From: Isosphaeraceae bacterium EP7
Lineage (GTDB): Bacteria; Planctomycetota; Planctomycetia; Isosphaerales; Isosphaeraceae
Reading direction: 5' to 3'
NCBI GenBank assembly: GCA_038400315.1
Contig: CP151667.1
Coordinates: forward strand, 124,001-188,000
DNA length: 64,000 nucleotides
This document shows, one piece after another, positions 17,973 to 30,559 of the stretch. How positions within the stretch are numbered: position 1 is the stretch's first letter; each line of letters opens with the position of its first letter. A program made the position numbers and the translations under genes. The notes below the pieces were generated by a model. That model saw nothing but the letters and a program-made list of their open reading frames with translations. It was not told the DNA's origin and searched no databases.

Positions 17973-18551
17973 CTACCCCTCGGCCCCCTGCACCCCGAGG
18001 ACCTCATCGACCGCGACATTCCAGCCGGGCACTGCCGGCTCGGCCTCGGCGATCTGCCCGCGCCCGTAGGTCGCGTCGGGAACTGCCGACGGCCCGCGGA
18101 AGACGTGGACCAGCCCGGCGACGGGGTCGACATCCCAGACGACGGCTGTACCGGCCTCGAAGTAGTCGGCGCGCTTGGCGGCCATGGCACGCTCGGCGGC
18201 GGGTCCGTAGTCTCCCTCGCTGCGGACCTCGACGGCCAGCGTCGGCGGGCCCTGGGCGAACTTCATCGAGGTGGCGGGTGTGGAGCCTTCGTAATAGGAG
18301 GCGTCGGGGCTGAAAGATTCGCGGCCGGAAGCGAGCTCGGGGACGACGAAGGCAACGCCATCGGTCATCGCCAGGCCCTTCCCCCTGGCCTTCGAGTACA
18401 GCCTCAGGGAGACGAAAATCTCGGAGGCCACGTATGCGGGCCTGACGCCGGTACCCATGAATCGGACGATCCTCCCGCCGATCAGCTCGGCCTTCCCCTC
18501 GACCTGATACAGGTCGTCGACGGTGGCTCGCGTCTCGGTCGCCTGGGCCAT
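17973..18551 (-). CDS. Uma2 family (DUF820) putative restriction-like endonuclease
   Basis: 192 aa, Uma2/DUF820 family with a PD-(D/E)XK nuclease fold. Seen: TVDDLYQVEGKAELIGGRIV at the start, FSPDASYY (the catalytic Asp strand), LAVEVRSEGDYG (the ExK-like strand with E and a replaced Lys), and KRADYFEAGTAVVWDVDP, which is the family's most typical piece. The family is massively expanded in cyanobacteria and planctomycetes; a biological role has not been settled, though nuclease activity is assumed from the fold. Upstream partner of the GNAT gene. No methyltransferase or other restriction gene is close. Confidence 0.9.
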   Translation of the reverse strand: MAQATETRATVDDLYQVEGKAELIGGRIVRFMGTGVRPAYVASEIFVSLRLYSKARGKGLAMTDGVAFVVPELASGRESFSPDASYYEGSTPATSMKFAQGPPTLAVEVRSEGDYGPAAERAMAAKRADYFEAGTAVVWDVDPVAGLVHVFRGPSAVPDATYGRGQIAEAEPAVPGWNVAVDEVLGVQGAEG

Positions 18552-18633
18552 GGCGGGTGCCTCCTGGGCGGGCGGGTCTCGGGGGCGGGCGGACTGCGAT
18601 GATGGGGCCGCCCCCGAGAGGATTGTACCGCGG

Positions 18634-21864
<3,231 letters not shown>

Positions 21865-22160
21865 GTCAGGTCTCATCCTCAGCGTCCGCCCGCCGCGTCC
21901 CCCCGCAAGGAGGCCGCAGTCCGGCAGGACCCGCCACTAAGCCGCGCATCGGCCCGCGATTCCCCGTCCGCTCCAGGGTCGCGCAAGCCGCAAAATTTCA
22001 CGATCCTAGCAATTCGGACGTACCTTCGGCAAGATCGTCGGCCAGCCCGCTTGCTGTAACCTCAAAGGAGTCAACAGCTTTAGTTAAGGCGAATTTCTGC
22101 GAAGGTGGCCGGGATGACTCACGCCGCTCGCCGGGACGGCCAACCGCCGTGCCCCGCGGC

Positions 22161-22712
22161 CTACTTGATCTTCCAGACGCTCGCATACTTCTTGCGGTAC
22201 TTCGGGTCGTCTTCCGTCGCGATCAGCTCCAGGGCCTTCTCCCGGATCGTCTCGTCCTTCACCCGGTCGTAGAGCTTCCTCAGCCCCTGGAGGATGTCGA
22301 AGCGGATCAGGGTGAAATTCTTCTCCGCGGCGCAGTCCGAGAAGCGGCCCGCAAGGCCGTCGACCACCCTTCGCTTCTGCGGCTCGCCGGCGACCCCGAT
22401 CTTCCAGAGGGCGAGCAGGCAATGTCTCGCGGTCACGAACCGTTCATCCCTGGTGACCGCCAGCAGGGCGTCGAAGTCGTGGAGCATCCGGCCTTCGGGG
22501 TCGCTCGCGGACAGGTTGCAGAGGAGCTGAGCGGCGATCGCCCTCTGGTGGTTATCCTTGTGCGTCAGGGCCGCCAGCAGGTCGTCCCAGGCCTCATAGG
22601 CCCAGTCGACCGGGCGATCGGTGGCTTCCATGAGGAAGTCGAAGGCTCGCCCCTGCGTGGCCCGGTCGGCGGACTGGATTTCCGCGATTTGTGCCCTGAC
22701 GACTTCGTCCAT
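22161..22712 (-). CDS. HEAT-repeat-like protein
   Basis: 183 aa from ATG 22712 (MDEVVRAQIAEIQSADR). All-helical protein with HEAT-type pairs: AFDFLMEATDRPVDWAYEAWDDLLAAL, HQRAIAAQLLCNLSASDP, FVTARHCLLALWKIG and EKALELIATEDDPKYRKKY. No signal peptide or catalytic motif, so a cytoplasmic scaffold or binding protein is likely. The frame is open to 22769, but the extra 19 residues are atypical. It lies alone, about 300 bases upstream of carB in the same direction; co-transcription is possible but not shown. Confidence 0.75.
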   Translation of the reverse strand: MDEVVRAQIAEIQSADRATQGRAFDFLMEATDRPVDWAYEAWDDLLAALTHKDNHQRAIAAQLLCNLSASDPEGRMLHDFDALLAVTRDERFVTARHCLLALWKIGVAGEPQKRRVVDGLAGRFSDCAAEKNFTLIRFDILQGLRKLYDRVKDETIREKALELIATEDDPKYRKKYASVWKIK

Positions 22713-23198
22713 CGGTCGCTCCTGGGGGGCCGTGCCGAGAGATTCCAGCGAATAGGCCACGTCGGTCAATCGGGGCTATGGGCGGAAATCTTGAGAAGCG
22801 ACAGGATCATGCGTCTCGCTTCCGGCACCCATGAACCTCGATTGGGAAGGGGCCTGGGCGAATCTTCGGTCACCCGCGGCGGCCGGCGAGAGTGCCGCCA
22901 AGCGGCTGCGTCACCGGTCGCGCCTCGCGGCGAACGAATCGGCCCAGGGGGGTGGTCAGGGGGCTTCCAGCGGTTTACGTTGGGGCGGAAACGCGGTACG
23001 TCGGCCCCAGCTCGGGGGCGGGCTTGTCGAACTGGTCAATCGGCGAGCGACATCGGCGAGGCTGCGGGATCGGTTTCGAGGGGGTTCTCGCGTGGCGAGA
23101 GGCCTCGGCGCCGGCACCGGATTCGCCCGTCGGATGCGTGACTTGCGTCGGTCCGGGCCGCTTGCCCGGGCACGCGGATGGACATTTCGGAGGTCGGA
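22713..23198. other. Intergenic, divergent upstream region
   Basis: Between the HEAT gene (minus) and the superoxide dismutase gene (plus). Overlapping frames on the plus strand are Arg/Gly/Ser-rich shadows without ribosome sites. Nothing else recognised. Confidence 0.45.
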
Positions 23199-23987
23199 AT
23201 GATGGTTGGTCAGAATCAGGACCGCAGGGATTTGCTGCTCGGCGGGCTCGGGATCCTCGGGGCCGCCGCGATGCTGCCCCAGGCCGCGCTGGCCCAGGCC
23301 GGTGGCAAGAAGGCCGAGGAGACTGGCGGGCCGATCGCCGCGTCTCTGGCCGCGTCCGTCGGCCCCAAGGGCGAATACACCCTGCCCAAGCTGCCCTATG
23401 CCTACGAGGCGCTCGAGCCGTCGATCGACGCCGAGACCATGAAGCTGCACCACGACAAGCACCACGCGGCCTACGTCAAGGGGGCCAATGACGCCCTGGG
23501 CAAGCTGGCCGACGTCCGCTCGGGCAAGCTCGACGCCGCGGCGGTCTCGGAGTGGACCGAGAAGCTGGCGTTCAACGTCAGCGGGCACCTGCTGCACTCG
23601 GTCTTCTGGGCCAACATGGGACCCAAGGGGAGCAAGCTCGACGGCAAGCTGGCCGCCGACATCGACACGCAGTTCGGCGGGCTCGACAAGCTGAAGGCCC
23701 ACTTCTCGGCCTCGGCCACGCAGGTCCAGGGCAACGGCTGGGGCGTGCTCGCCTACGAGCCGATCGCCAAGAGCCTGATCGTCCTCCAGGCCCGCAACCA
23801 CCAGGTGAACGTCGTCTGGGGGGCCATCCCCCTGCTGGTGCTCGACGTCTGGGAGCACGCCTACTACCTGAAGTACAAGAACGTCCGCGCCGACTACGTG
23901 AAGGCGTTCTGGGACGTCGTCAACTGGCAGGCCGTCGGCCAGTGGTACGGCCACGTCTCGTCCGCTCACGGCAGCCACCACGGTTGA
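23199..23987 (+). CDS. Exported Fe/Mn superoxide dismutase
   Basis: Converts superoxide to oxygen and peroxide. ATG 23199 has GGAGG five bases upstream (262 aa). The N-terminus (MMVGQNQDRRDLLLGGLGIL then AAAMLPQAALAQA) carries an RR pair and a cleavable hydrophobic stretch, so Tat export is probable, unlike most cytosolic SODs. The metal ligands are all present: His84 (KLHHDKHHAAYV), His133 (SGHLLHSVFW), Asp216 and His220 (DVWEHAYYL). GNGWGVLAY and the DVVNW segment fit the family. Fe versus Mn preference cannot be decided by eye. Monocistronic; convergent with the methyltransferase gene, with a hairpin between them. Confidence 0.95.
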   Translation: MMVGQNQDRRDLLLGGLGILGAAAMLPQAALAQAGGKKAEETGGPIAASLAASVGPKGEYTLPKLPYAYEALEPSIDAETMKLHHDKHHAAYVKGANDALGKLADVRSGKLDAAAVSEWTEKLAFNVSGHLLHSVFWANMGPKGSKLDGKLAADIDTQFGGLDKLKAHFSASATQVQGNGWGVLAYEPIAKSLIVLQARNHQVNVVWGAIPLLVLDVWEHAYYLKYKNVRADYVKAFWDVVNWQAVGQWYGHVSSAHGSHHG

Positions 23988-24000
23988 GCTGATTGGATGA

Positions 24001-24040
24001 CGCCCCCGGGGCTGGGTCCGAATGCCCGGACCCGGGGGCG
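24001..24040. terminator. GC-rich hairpin between convergent genes
   Basis: CGCCCCC (24001-24007) pairs with GGGGGCG (24034-24040) and GGGTCCG (24014-24020) with CGGACCC (24027-24033), giving a 14-bp stem with one bulge. It lies 13 bases after the SOD stop and 14 before the methyltransferase stop. There is no T-run, but the location suggests a bidirectional terminator. Confidence 0.6.
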
Positions 24041-24053
24041 ATTCCGCCGCGGC

Positions 24054-25238
24054 TCAAACGCCCGAGGCGGGGCCGACGATCGCCGCCTTGCGACTCTTGG
24101 CGGTCGTCGCCTTGACTGCCTTGGTCGCCGCCGCCTTGGTCGGCTTGGCGGTCGTCTTCGAACTCTTGGCTGTCGCCTTGGTCGTCTTGGCGGCTGTCAC
24201 CTTGGCCGCCGCCTTTGAAGTCCGTTCGGTCTTCGCGTTGGCTTCCGCGTTCGAAGCCTTGACGATCTTCGTTCTGGCTGCCGCCGCCTTCGAGCTCATC
24301 GCTGGCTTGGCCGCCTTGGCTGGCTCGACGACGGATTTGCTTACCCTGGCGACGACCGGCCTGCCGCGTTTGGTCGGTGCGGCGGTCGGATCAACCTGGG
24401 GCTCGTCGCCGCCTTGTAGGGGCGCGCCGGGTTCGCACGCGTCGAGGCGGGTTTGCGCTTGCGCGGCGTAATCGGGCGAGAGCTCGAAGCCCAGATAGTC
24501 TCGGCCCAGCTTCTTGGCCGCGACGAGCGTGGTGCCGCTGCCGGCGAAGGGGTCGAGGACCAGGTCGCCGGGGCGCGAGCTGACGCGGATGATCCGGCCC
24601 AGGAGCTGCTCGGGCATCTGGCAGCCGTGGAACCCGGCGCGTTCCTTGAAGGTCCCGCAGACGCGCGGGATGTACCAGGTATCCTCGACGGGCTTGAAGC
24701 CGCCTTTGCCGGGGATGTCCTGCGGCCTGAGGATCCAGGTGTCGTCGGGGAGCCGGCCCGTGGGGTTGGCCCGGCGGTCTCCGTAGATGAGCTGGCGGGC
24801 CGACGGGACGCGGATCGACTCGTCCTCGAAGGTGAACCGGGCCGGGTCCTTGACGAAGTGGAACAGGTGGGCGTGGCTCCGGCTGAACTTGCGTTTGCAG
24901 TTCACGCCGAAGGTGTAGTACCAGATCACCCAGCTGCGCGGGACGAGGCCGGCCTCGCGGTGGGCAATGACCTTGAGCTCGGCGGCGAACTCGTCGCCGA
25001 TGGCCATCCAGAAGGTGCCGTCGGGCTTGAGCACGCGCGCGACCTGGCCGATCCAGCGGCGGCACCAGTCGAGGTACTGGTCGGCCTTCTTGCGGTCGTC
25101 GTAGATGTCGTATTTGTAGCCGATGTTGAACGGCGGATCGGCGAAGGCCAGGTCGACCGTGCCGTCGCCCAGGGCGGCCATGCCGTCGATGCAGTCGGCG
25201 GTCATCAGGCGGTTGCGTGGCGCGAGGGGGCTGGTCAT
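24054..25238 (-). CDS. Beta-class DNA methyltransferase with AT-hook and histone-H1-like tail
   Basis: 394 aa from ATG 25238. The catalytic domain (1-265) has motif [10 protein letters not shown] (34-41) before motif [10 protein letters not shown] (229-237), the permuted order of beta-class N6-adenine or N4-cytosine methyltransferases. [17 protein letters not shown] and [24 protein letters not shown] fit the CcrM/HpaI-like group. After residue 285 comes an AT-hook-like [11 protein letters not shown] (289-298), then a Lys/Ala/Thr-rich tail of about 85 residues (many AKxxKA units) like histone H1 or AlgP. No restriction nuclease gene adjoins, so it is probably an orphan, perhaps regulatory, enzyme. 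The long upstream open frame (to 25442) is not supported. Target sequence unknown. Confidence 0.9.
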   Translation of the reverse strand: MTSPLAPRNRLMTADCIDGMAALGDGTVDLAFADPPFNIGYKYDIYDDRKKADQYLDWCRRWIGQVARVLKPDGTFWMAIGDEFAAELKVIAHREAGLVPRSWVIWYYTFGVNCKRKFSRSHAHLFHFVKDPARFTFEDESIRVPSARQLIYGDRRANPTGRLPDDTWILRPQDIPGKGGFKPVEDTWYIPRVCGTFKERAGFHGCQMPEQLLGRIIRVSSRPGDLVLDPFAGSGTTLVAAKKLGRDYLGFELSPDYAAQAQTRLDACEPGAPLQGGDEPQVDPTAAPTKRGRPVVARVSKSVVEPAKAAKPAMSSKAAAARTKIVKASNAEANAKTERTSKAAAKVTAAKTTKATAKSSKTTAKPTKAAATKAVKATTAKSRKAAIVGPASGV

Positions 25239-25488
25239 CGGGCGTGCCCTTGCTGGCGGGGCGAGTCGTGTCGATCCGTGTTGGGCCGGCCCTTGGAGTC
25301 GGGGCGAGGTCGCGCCGATGGGGCTCATCGCCGCGGTCGTCCCGCCCGGGCCGCATGGAGCAAGTATACCCGCCGCGGCGGAGATCGCGCAAACTTCGGC
25401 TTGCGCGACCCTGCCGGTTGGTGGGGTCGGCGCGGCCGGCATGGTGCCTGAGGGCCCTGAATTCCTGGAGTCTCGCCGCGGCCGGCCG

Positions 25489-26589
<1,101 letters not shown>

Positions 26590-26708
26590 CGCGTCCTCCA
26601 CCCACGGGCGTCGGCCCGGCCCCTCGCGTCGTCCTGCCGACCTGGTCCAGGCTCACGTTGATTTGCCTCGTCTCCCCTCACTCGGTCGCCGCATCGTCGT
26701 CCGTCGGT

Positions 26709-29063
26709 TCAGGGGCGTGCGGGCTTCTTGGCGGAGCCCTGTCCCCGGCCGTCTGCGAGCTGCCGGGCCTTCATCGACTCGACCACCTGCCTCAGGGCGT
26801 CGCCTAGCGGCGAGCCGGCGGCCTCCGCGCGGAGCTGGTCGAGCCGCGCCCCCTGGTCGGGCGCGAGCAGGTTGCCATATCGGCCCAGGCTGGTGGCCAG
26901 CGCCTCGGCCAGGCCGGCACGCCGCTCGGGCGACCGGGCCGGGTCGAGCAGGGCCTCGGCCAGGCTTCGCTGGGCCTCGACGGTGGGCAGGAACGCGAGC
27001 GCCTTGGCGGCCGGCACGGCAATCTCATAGGCATTCAGGCCGCGGACCAGGGCCGGAATCGCCTGCGGCAGGTCGGCCCGGAACGGACCGCTCTGACCCT
27101 CGCCCAGCCGGGCCAGCATGGCGGCGGACTCGGCGGCATAGGCCACGCGGTCGGCGGTCGTCAGCGGCGCCGGAGTCAGGCCGGCGACCGGTCGATCGAG
27201 CAGGTGGCGGAGGATGGTCGGCGAGGCGGGCGTGACCAGGAACTGGGCGTCGCGGAAGCCGTCGAGGGCATGCTCCACCTCGTCGGACATGCCCAGCGGT
27301 CCGACGACGAAGGCGGGCAGGTTCGCCGTCCGGGCGTCGGCCCTCAGGTTGGTCAGCGTGTCATTCAGTCGCCAGGCGCCCTGCACCAGGCTGGGGTCGA
27401 TGAAGACCAGCTCAACGCTCGACGAGCTGGCCGCCAGGCGGAACCCCTCGGCGCCGGTGATGGCCATCAGGGGGGAATAGCCGATCGACTCCAGCATGCC
27501 GCCGAGCTGGCCGCCGCGGGCGATGTTGCCGTCGATGACGACCGCGTGCCGCTCGGGTCGGCTGCCCGCGAAGTAGGCCAGGGTCGGTACCACCTTGCCC
27601 GAGCCCAGGAACGGCGCCGAGGGGGACAGGTCGACCAGCGCACGGGCCGCGGCGAACCGGACGCGGGGGTCGGGGGCCGACAGTGCGCGGACCAGGGCAT
27701 GGGGCCGGCTGCCCGACCCGGCCAGGGTGCGTGCCACGGCCGCCCGGTCGATCGCCTGCGCGGTCGGGGTGACCTCGGCGGGCCCCGACTTGCCGCCGGG
27801 GCCGGCCAGGACCTCTCCCTTGATCGCCTTGCCGAGCGCCCCGGCGGTCGCGGCGGCCAGCGGATACTCGCGGTCGGCGATGGCCTCGTCGAGCACCCTG
27901 GAGAGGTTGGCGGGGCCCGATGCCAGGGCGAGCTTCAGGTCGTCCGACGGGGCCTCGCCCGGGAACGCGGCCAGGCCACTGCGCTCGACCTCGTCCTCGA
28001 TGGCGATGGCGGTCGAGAGCGAACGGACGTCGGCGTCGTCGGGGGCGATGGCGCGGGCCGCGAGGGCGAAGGCCGTGGCGAAGTGCCGCTCGGCCTCGCG
28101 CCGGGGGGCCGTCACCGGCTTGATCTCGGTGCCGTCGGCCGTCCAGTAGGTGACGCGCTCTCCGGGGAACCTGATCCGGCCCAGCCGGTAGTTTCGCGAC
28201 TGGCCGACGAGCAGGTTCTTCGCCGCCTGCGGGCGGGCGTCGAAGGCGACGCCGGTGATCCGGACGATGGCCGTGCGTGCGGCCTGGCGTGCGGCGGGGT
28301 CGGCCTTGGGGTTGGATTCGAGGGCGACCAAGGCGGCAAGAGCACGTGCGTCGCGGATCTTGCCGATGGCGTCGGCCAGGGCCTCGGCCTGCGGTCCGGC
28401 TGCCAGCGCGGCGGCGGCCATCGGCGGCACGGCGCGGTCGTCGAGGGCGTTCAGGGCGTCCTTCAAGACCTGCCGGGTCTCGTCGCCAAGGCCGTCTTTG
28501 GCCAGGGCTTGCGCCAGGAGCGGCACGGCGTACGGGCCGGCCTCGCGGAGCCGCTGCTGGGCGAAGGCACGCTCCTCGGGCGACTTCTCCAGCGAGTCGA
28601 TGGCCGCTTCCAGCCGGCCCGGTGCGGTCACGGCTCGGCGTTCGGCATCGGCCAGCCTGCCGAGCAGCTTCGGGGCCTGGGCGCGGGTCTCTGGGGCGTC
28701 CTGGAGCCGCAGGATCGAGGCCTCGCCGAAGCGGTCGCGGATGTCCAGCCAGGTGGCGTCGGACGGCTCGGAGGCCAGGAACTGGCGGAGGTAGGGCAAG
28801 GCGGCGGGCGCCTGTTCGGTCCGGACCAGGTAGTCGACGGCTCCCCAGAGCTCGATGGGCGTCTGCGGCTGGACGGCGAAGGTCTCGGGGCCCGGGGCCT
28901 GCGCGAAGGATGACGAGGGCGACATCGCGGCGAACCCGGCCAGCGCGACCAGGGGCCAGGCGCCGGCGACAGCGGCGCGGATCGCGGCCGCGATCGAGCG
29001 GGCCCGTCGGCGTGCGGTCTCGGGCTTGGTCGTCCGGCGGCTCAAGGTCTGGGTTCGACGCAT
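26709..29063 (-). CDS. Exported HEAT-repeat protein with embedded receiver-like domain
   Basis: 784 residues. A long basic N-terminus is followed by a hydrophobic signal (AWPLVALAGFAAMSPSSSFAQA, about residues 35-56). Helical HEAT-like repeats run through about 300 and again 440-500 and 640-760 (RFAAARALVDLSP, AAKALAFLPTVEAQRSLAEALL). A block at about 504-622 looks like a response-regulator receiver: AVVIDGNIARGGQLGGMLE, then GYSPLMAITGAEGFRLA, then VELVFIDPSLVQGAW, then ADARTANLPAFVVGP; the phospho-acceptor Asp of strand 3 is present but the acidic pair and conserved Lys are incomplete. Expected in the periplasm. Same strand as lysA and argH, 139 bases downstream of lysA. Confidence 0.8.
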   Translation of the reverse strand: MRRTQTLSRRTTKPETARRRARSIAAAIRAAVAGAWPLVALAGFAAMSPSSSFAQAPGPETFAVQPQTPIELWGAVDYLVRTEQAPAALPYLRQFLASEPSDATWLDIRDRFGEASILRLQDAPETRAQAPKLLGRLADAERRAVTAPGRLEAAIDSLEKSPEERAFAQQRLREAGPYAVPLLAQALAKDGLGDETRQVLKDALNALDDRAVPPMAAAALAAGPQAEALADAIGKIRDARALAALVALESNPKADPAARQAARTAIVRITGVAFDARPQAAKNLLVGQSRNYRLGRIRFPGERVTYWTADGTEIKPVTAPRREAERHFATAFALAARAIAPDDADVRSLSTAIAIEDEVERSGLAAFPGEAPSDDLKLALASGPANLSRVLDEAIADREYPLAAATAGALGKAIKGEVLAGPGGKSGPAEVTPTAQAIDRAAVARTLAGSGSRPHALVRALSAPDPRVRFAAARALVDLSPSAPFLGSGKVVPTLAYFAGSRPERHAVVIDGNIARGGQLGGMLESIGYSPLMAITGAEGFRLAASSSSVELVFIDPSLVQGAWRLNDTLTNLRADARTANLPAFVVGPLGMSDEVEHALDGFRDAQFLVTPASPTILRHLLDRPVAGLTPAPLTTADRVAYAAESAAMLARLGEGQSGPFRADLPQAIPALVRGLNAYEIAVPAAKALAFLPTVEAQRSLAEALLDPARSPERRAGLAEALATSLGRYGNLLAPDQGARLDQLRAEAAGSPLGDALRQVVESMKARQLADGRGQGSAKKPARP

Positions 29064-29202
29064 GGGTCTCGCACTTCCGCCCGGCTTGGGGGCCGACAGG
29101 GAGGCCAGGCCTGACCGGCTCCGGGGCCGGCCAGGCCGCGTGTGGATCGTGACGCGTCGCGGGGAGCAGCAAGGCAGAAGAGGACGGGGGCCCTGCCCGG
29201 GC

Positions 29203-30492
29203 TCAGTCGAGGGCGCCCCGTTCCTGGAGGATCAGGTCGTCGTAAGTCTCGCGCCGGCGGACCAGCTTGACTTCGGAGCCGTCGACCAGGATCTCGGCGG
29301 CCCTCGGCCTGGTGTTGTAGTTGGACGCCATGACCATGCCGTAGGCCCCGGCCGAGAAGATGGCGAGCAGGTCGCCTCGGTCGAGCGGGGGCAGGGCGCG
29401 GTCCTTGGCCAGGAAGTCTCCGCTCTCGCAGACCGGGCCGACCACGTCCCAGGGCTCGGTGCCGCCGATGGCGGCCTCGTAGTCCTCGGGGGGCGCGGGA
29501 AGTCCGGCGGGGACACTCACGGGCCAGATCCGGTGGAAGCTCTCGTAGAGCGCCGGCCGGATCAGGTCGTTCATCGCGGCGTCCTGGATGAGGAACCGCT
29601 TGTCACCCGACTGCTTCGTATATAACACACGGCTCAGCAAGATGCCGGCATTGCCCGCCACGACTCGCCCCGGTTCCATCGCCAGACGGCAGCCTGTGCG
29701 CCTCAGCGAAGGTAGGACGGCCGCGGCGAACTCGGCGATCGGCCGGGCCTCGCTGCCCCGATAATTAATCCCGAACCCGCCGCCCATGTTGAACCAGCCG
29801 ATCGGGTGGCCCATCCCGCGCAGCCGCTCGATGATGTCCACCGCCTTGTTGGCGGCGCCCGCGTAGGGCTCGGCCGTGGTGATCTGCGAGCCGATGTGCA
29901 TGTGCACGCCGATCATCGAGATGCCGGCCAGCCCCTTCGATCGCTCGGCCAGGGCCAGCGACCGGTCGATGTCCATGCCGAACTTCGACTCTTTCTTGCC
30001 GGTGGAGATGTACCGGTGCGTCTTGGGGTCGACGTCGGGATTGACCCGCAGCGCCACCGGCGCCACCAGGCCGAGGCCGACGGCCACCCGCGCGATCGCG
30101 TCGAGCTCGGCCTCGCTCTCGACGTTGAACATCAGGACGCCGGCCTTCAAGGCCGCGGCGATCTCCTCATCGGTCTTGCCCACCCCGGCGAAGACCGTCT
30201 TGCCCGGGTCGCCCCCGGCGAGCAGCACCCGATAGAGCTCGCCGCCCGAGACGACGTCGAAGCCCCCGCCCTGTGCGGCCACGACCTTCAGGACGCCAAG
30301 GTTCGAGTTCGCCTTGACCGAGTAGCAGACCAGCGGGTCGAGCGCGGCGAACTCGACCTGGAGCTTGTTCAGGACGTCGACGATCTCCCCCTTGCTGTAC
30401 ACGTATAGGGGGGTGCCGAACTGCTCGGCCAGGCGGGCTGCCGGGATCTCGTCGCAGTAGAGCTGGCCGTCTCGGTAGTTGAAGTGGTCCAT
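29203..30492 (-). CDS. lysA: Diaminopimelate decarboxylase
   Basis: PLP-dependent decarboxylation of meso-diaminopimelate to lysine, last step of lysine synthesis. 429 aa. Seen: FGTPLYVYS, YSVKANSNLGVLKVVAAQGGGFDVVSGGEL with the PLP Lys in VKANSN, GVHMHIGSQI, NMGGGFGI (phosphate-binding glycine loop), EPGRVVAGNAG, and the C-terminal CESGDFLAKDR with the catalytic Cys and substrate-binding residues, then YNTRPRAAEILVDG. Full length. It lies 67 bases after argH on the same strand, so the two amino-acid genes probably share a transcript started at the argH promoter. Confidence 0.97.
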   Translation of the reverse strand: MDHFNYRDGQLYCDEIPAARLAEQFGTPLYVYSKGEIVDVLNKLQVEFAALDPLVCYSVKANSNLGVLKVVAAQGGGFDVVSGGELYRVLLAGGDPGKTVFAGVGKTDEEIAAALKAGVLMFNVESEAELDAIARVAVGLGLVAPVALRVNPDVDPKTHRYISTGKKESKFGMDIDRSLALAERSKGLAGISMIGVHMHIGSQITTAEPYAGAANKAVDIIERLRGMGHPIGWFNMGGGFGINYRGSEARPIAEFAAAVLPSLRRTGCRLAMEPGRVVAGNAGILLSRVLYTKQSGDKRFLIQDAAMNDLIRPALYESFHRIWPVSVPAGLPAPPEDYEAAIGGTEPWDVVGPVCESGDFLAKDRALPPLDRGDLLAIFSAGAYGMVMASNYNTRPRAAEILVDGSEVKLVRRRETYDDLILQERGALD

Positions 30493-30559
30493 GGATCGGT
30501 TCGCCGGGGCTTCGGAGGTTGGGTCGATTCGGACTCGAGGGCGGCCGGATTCAAAAGGA

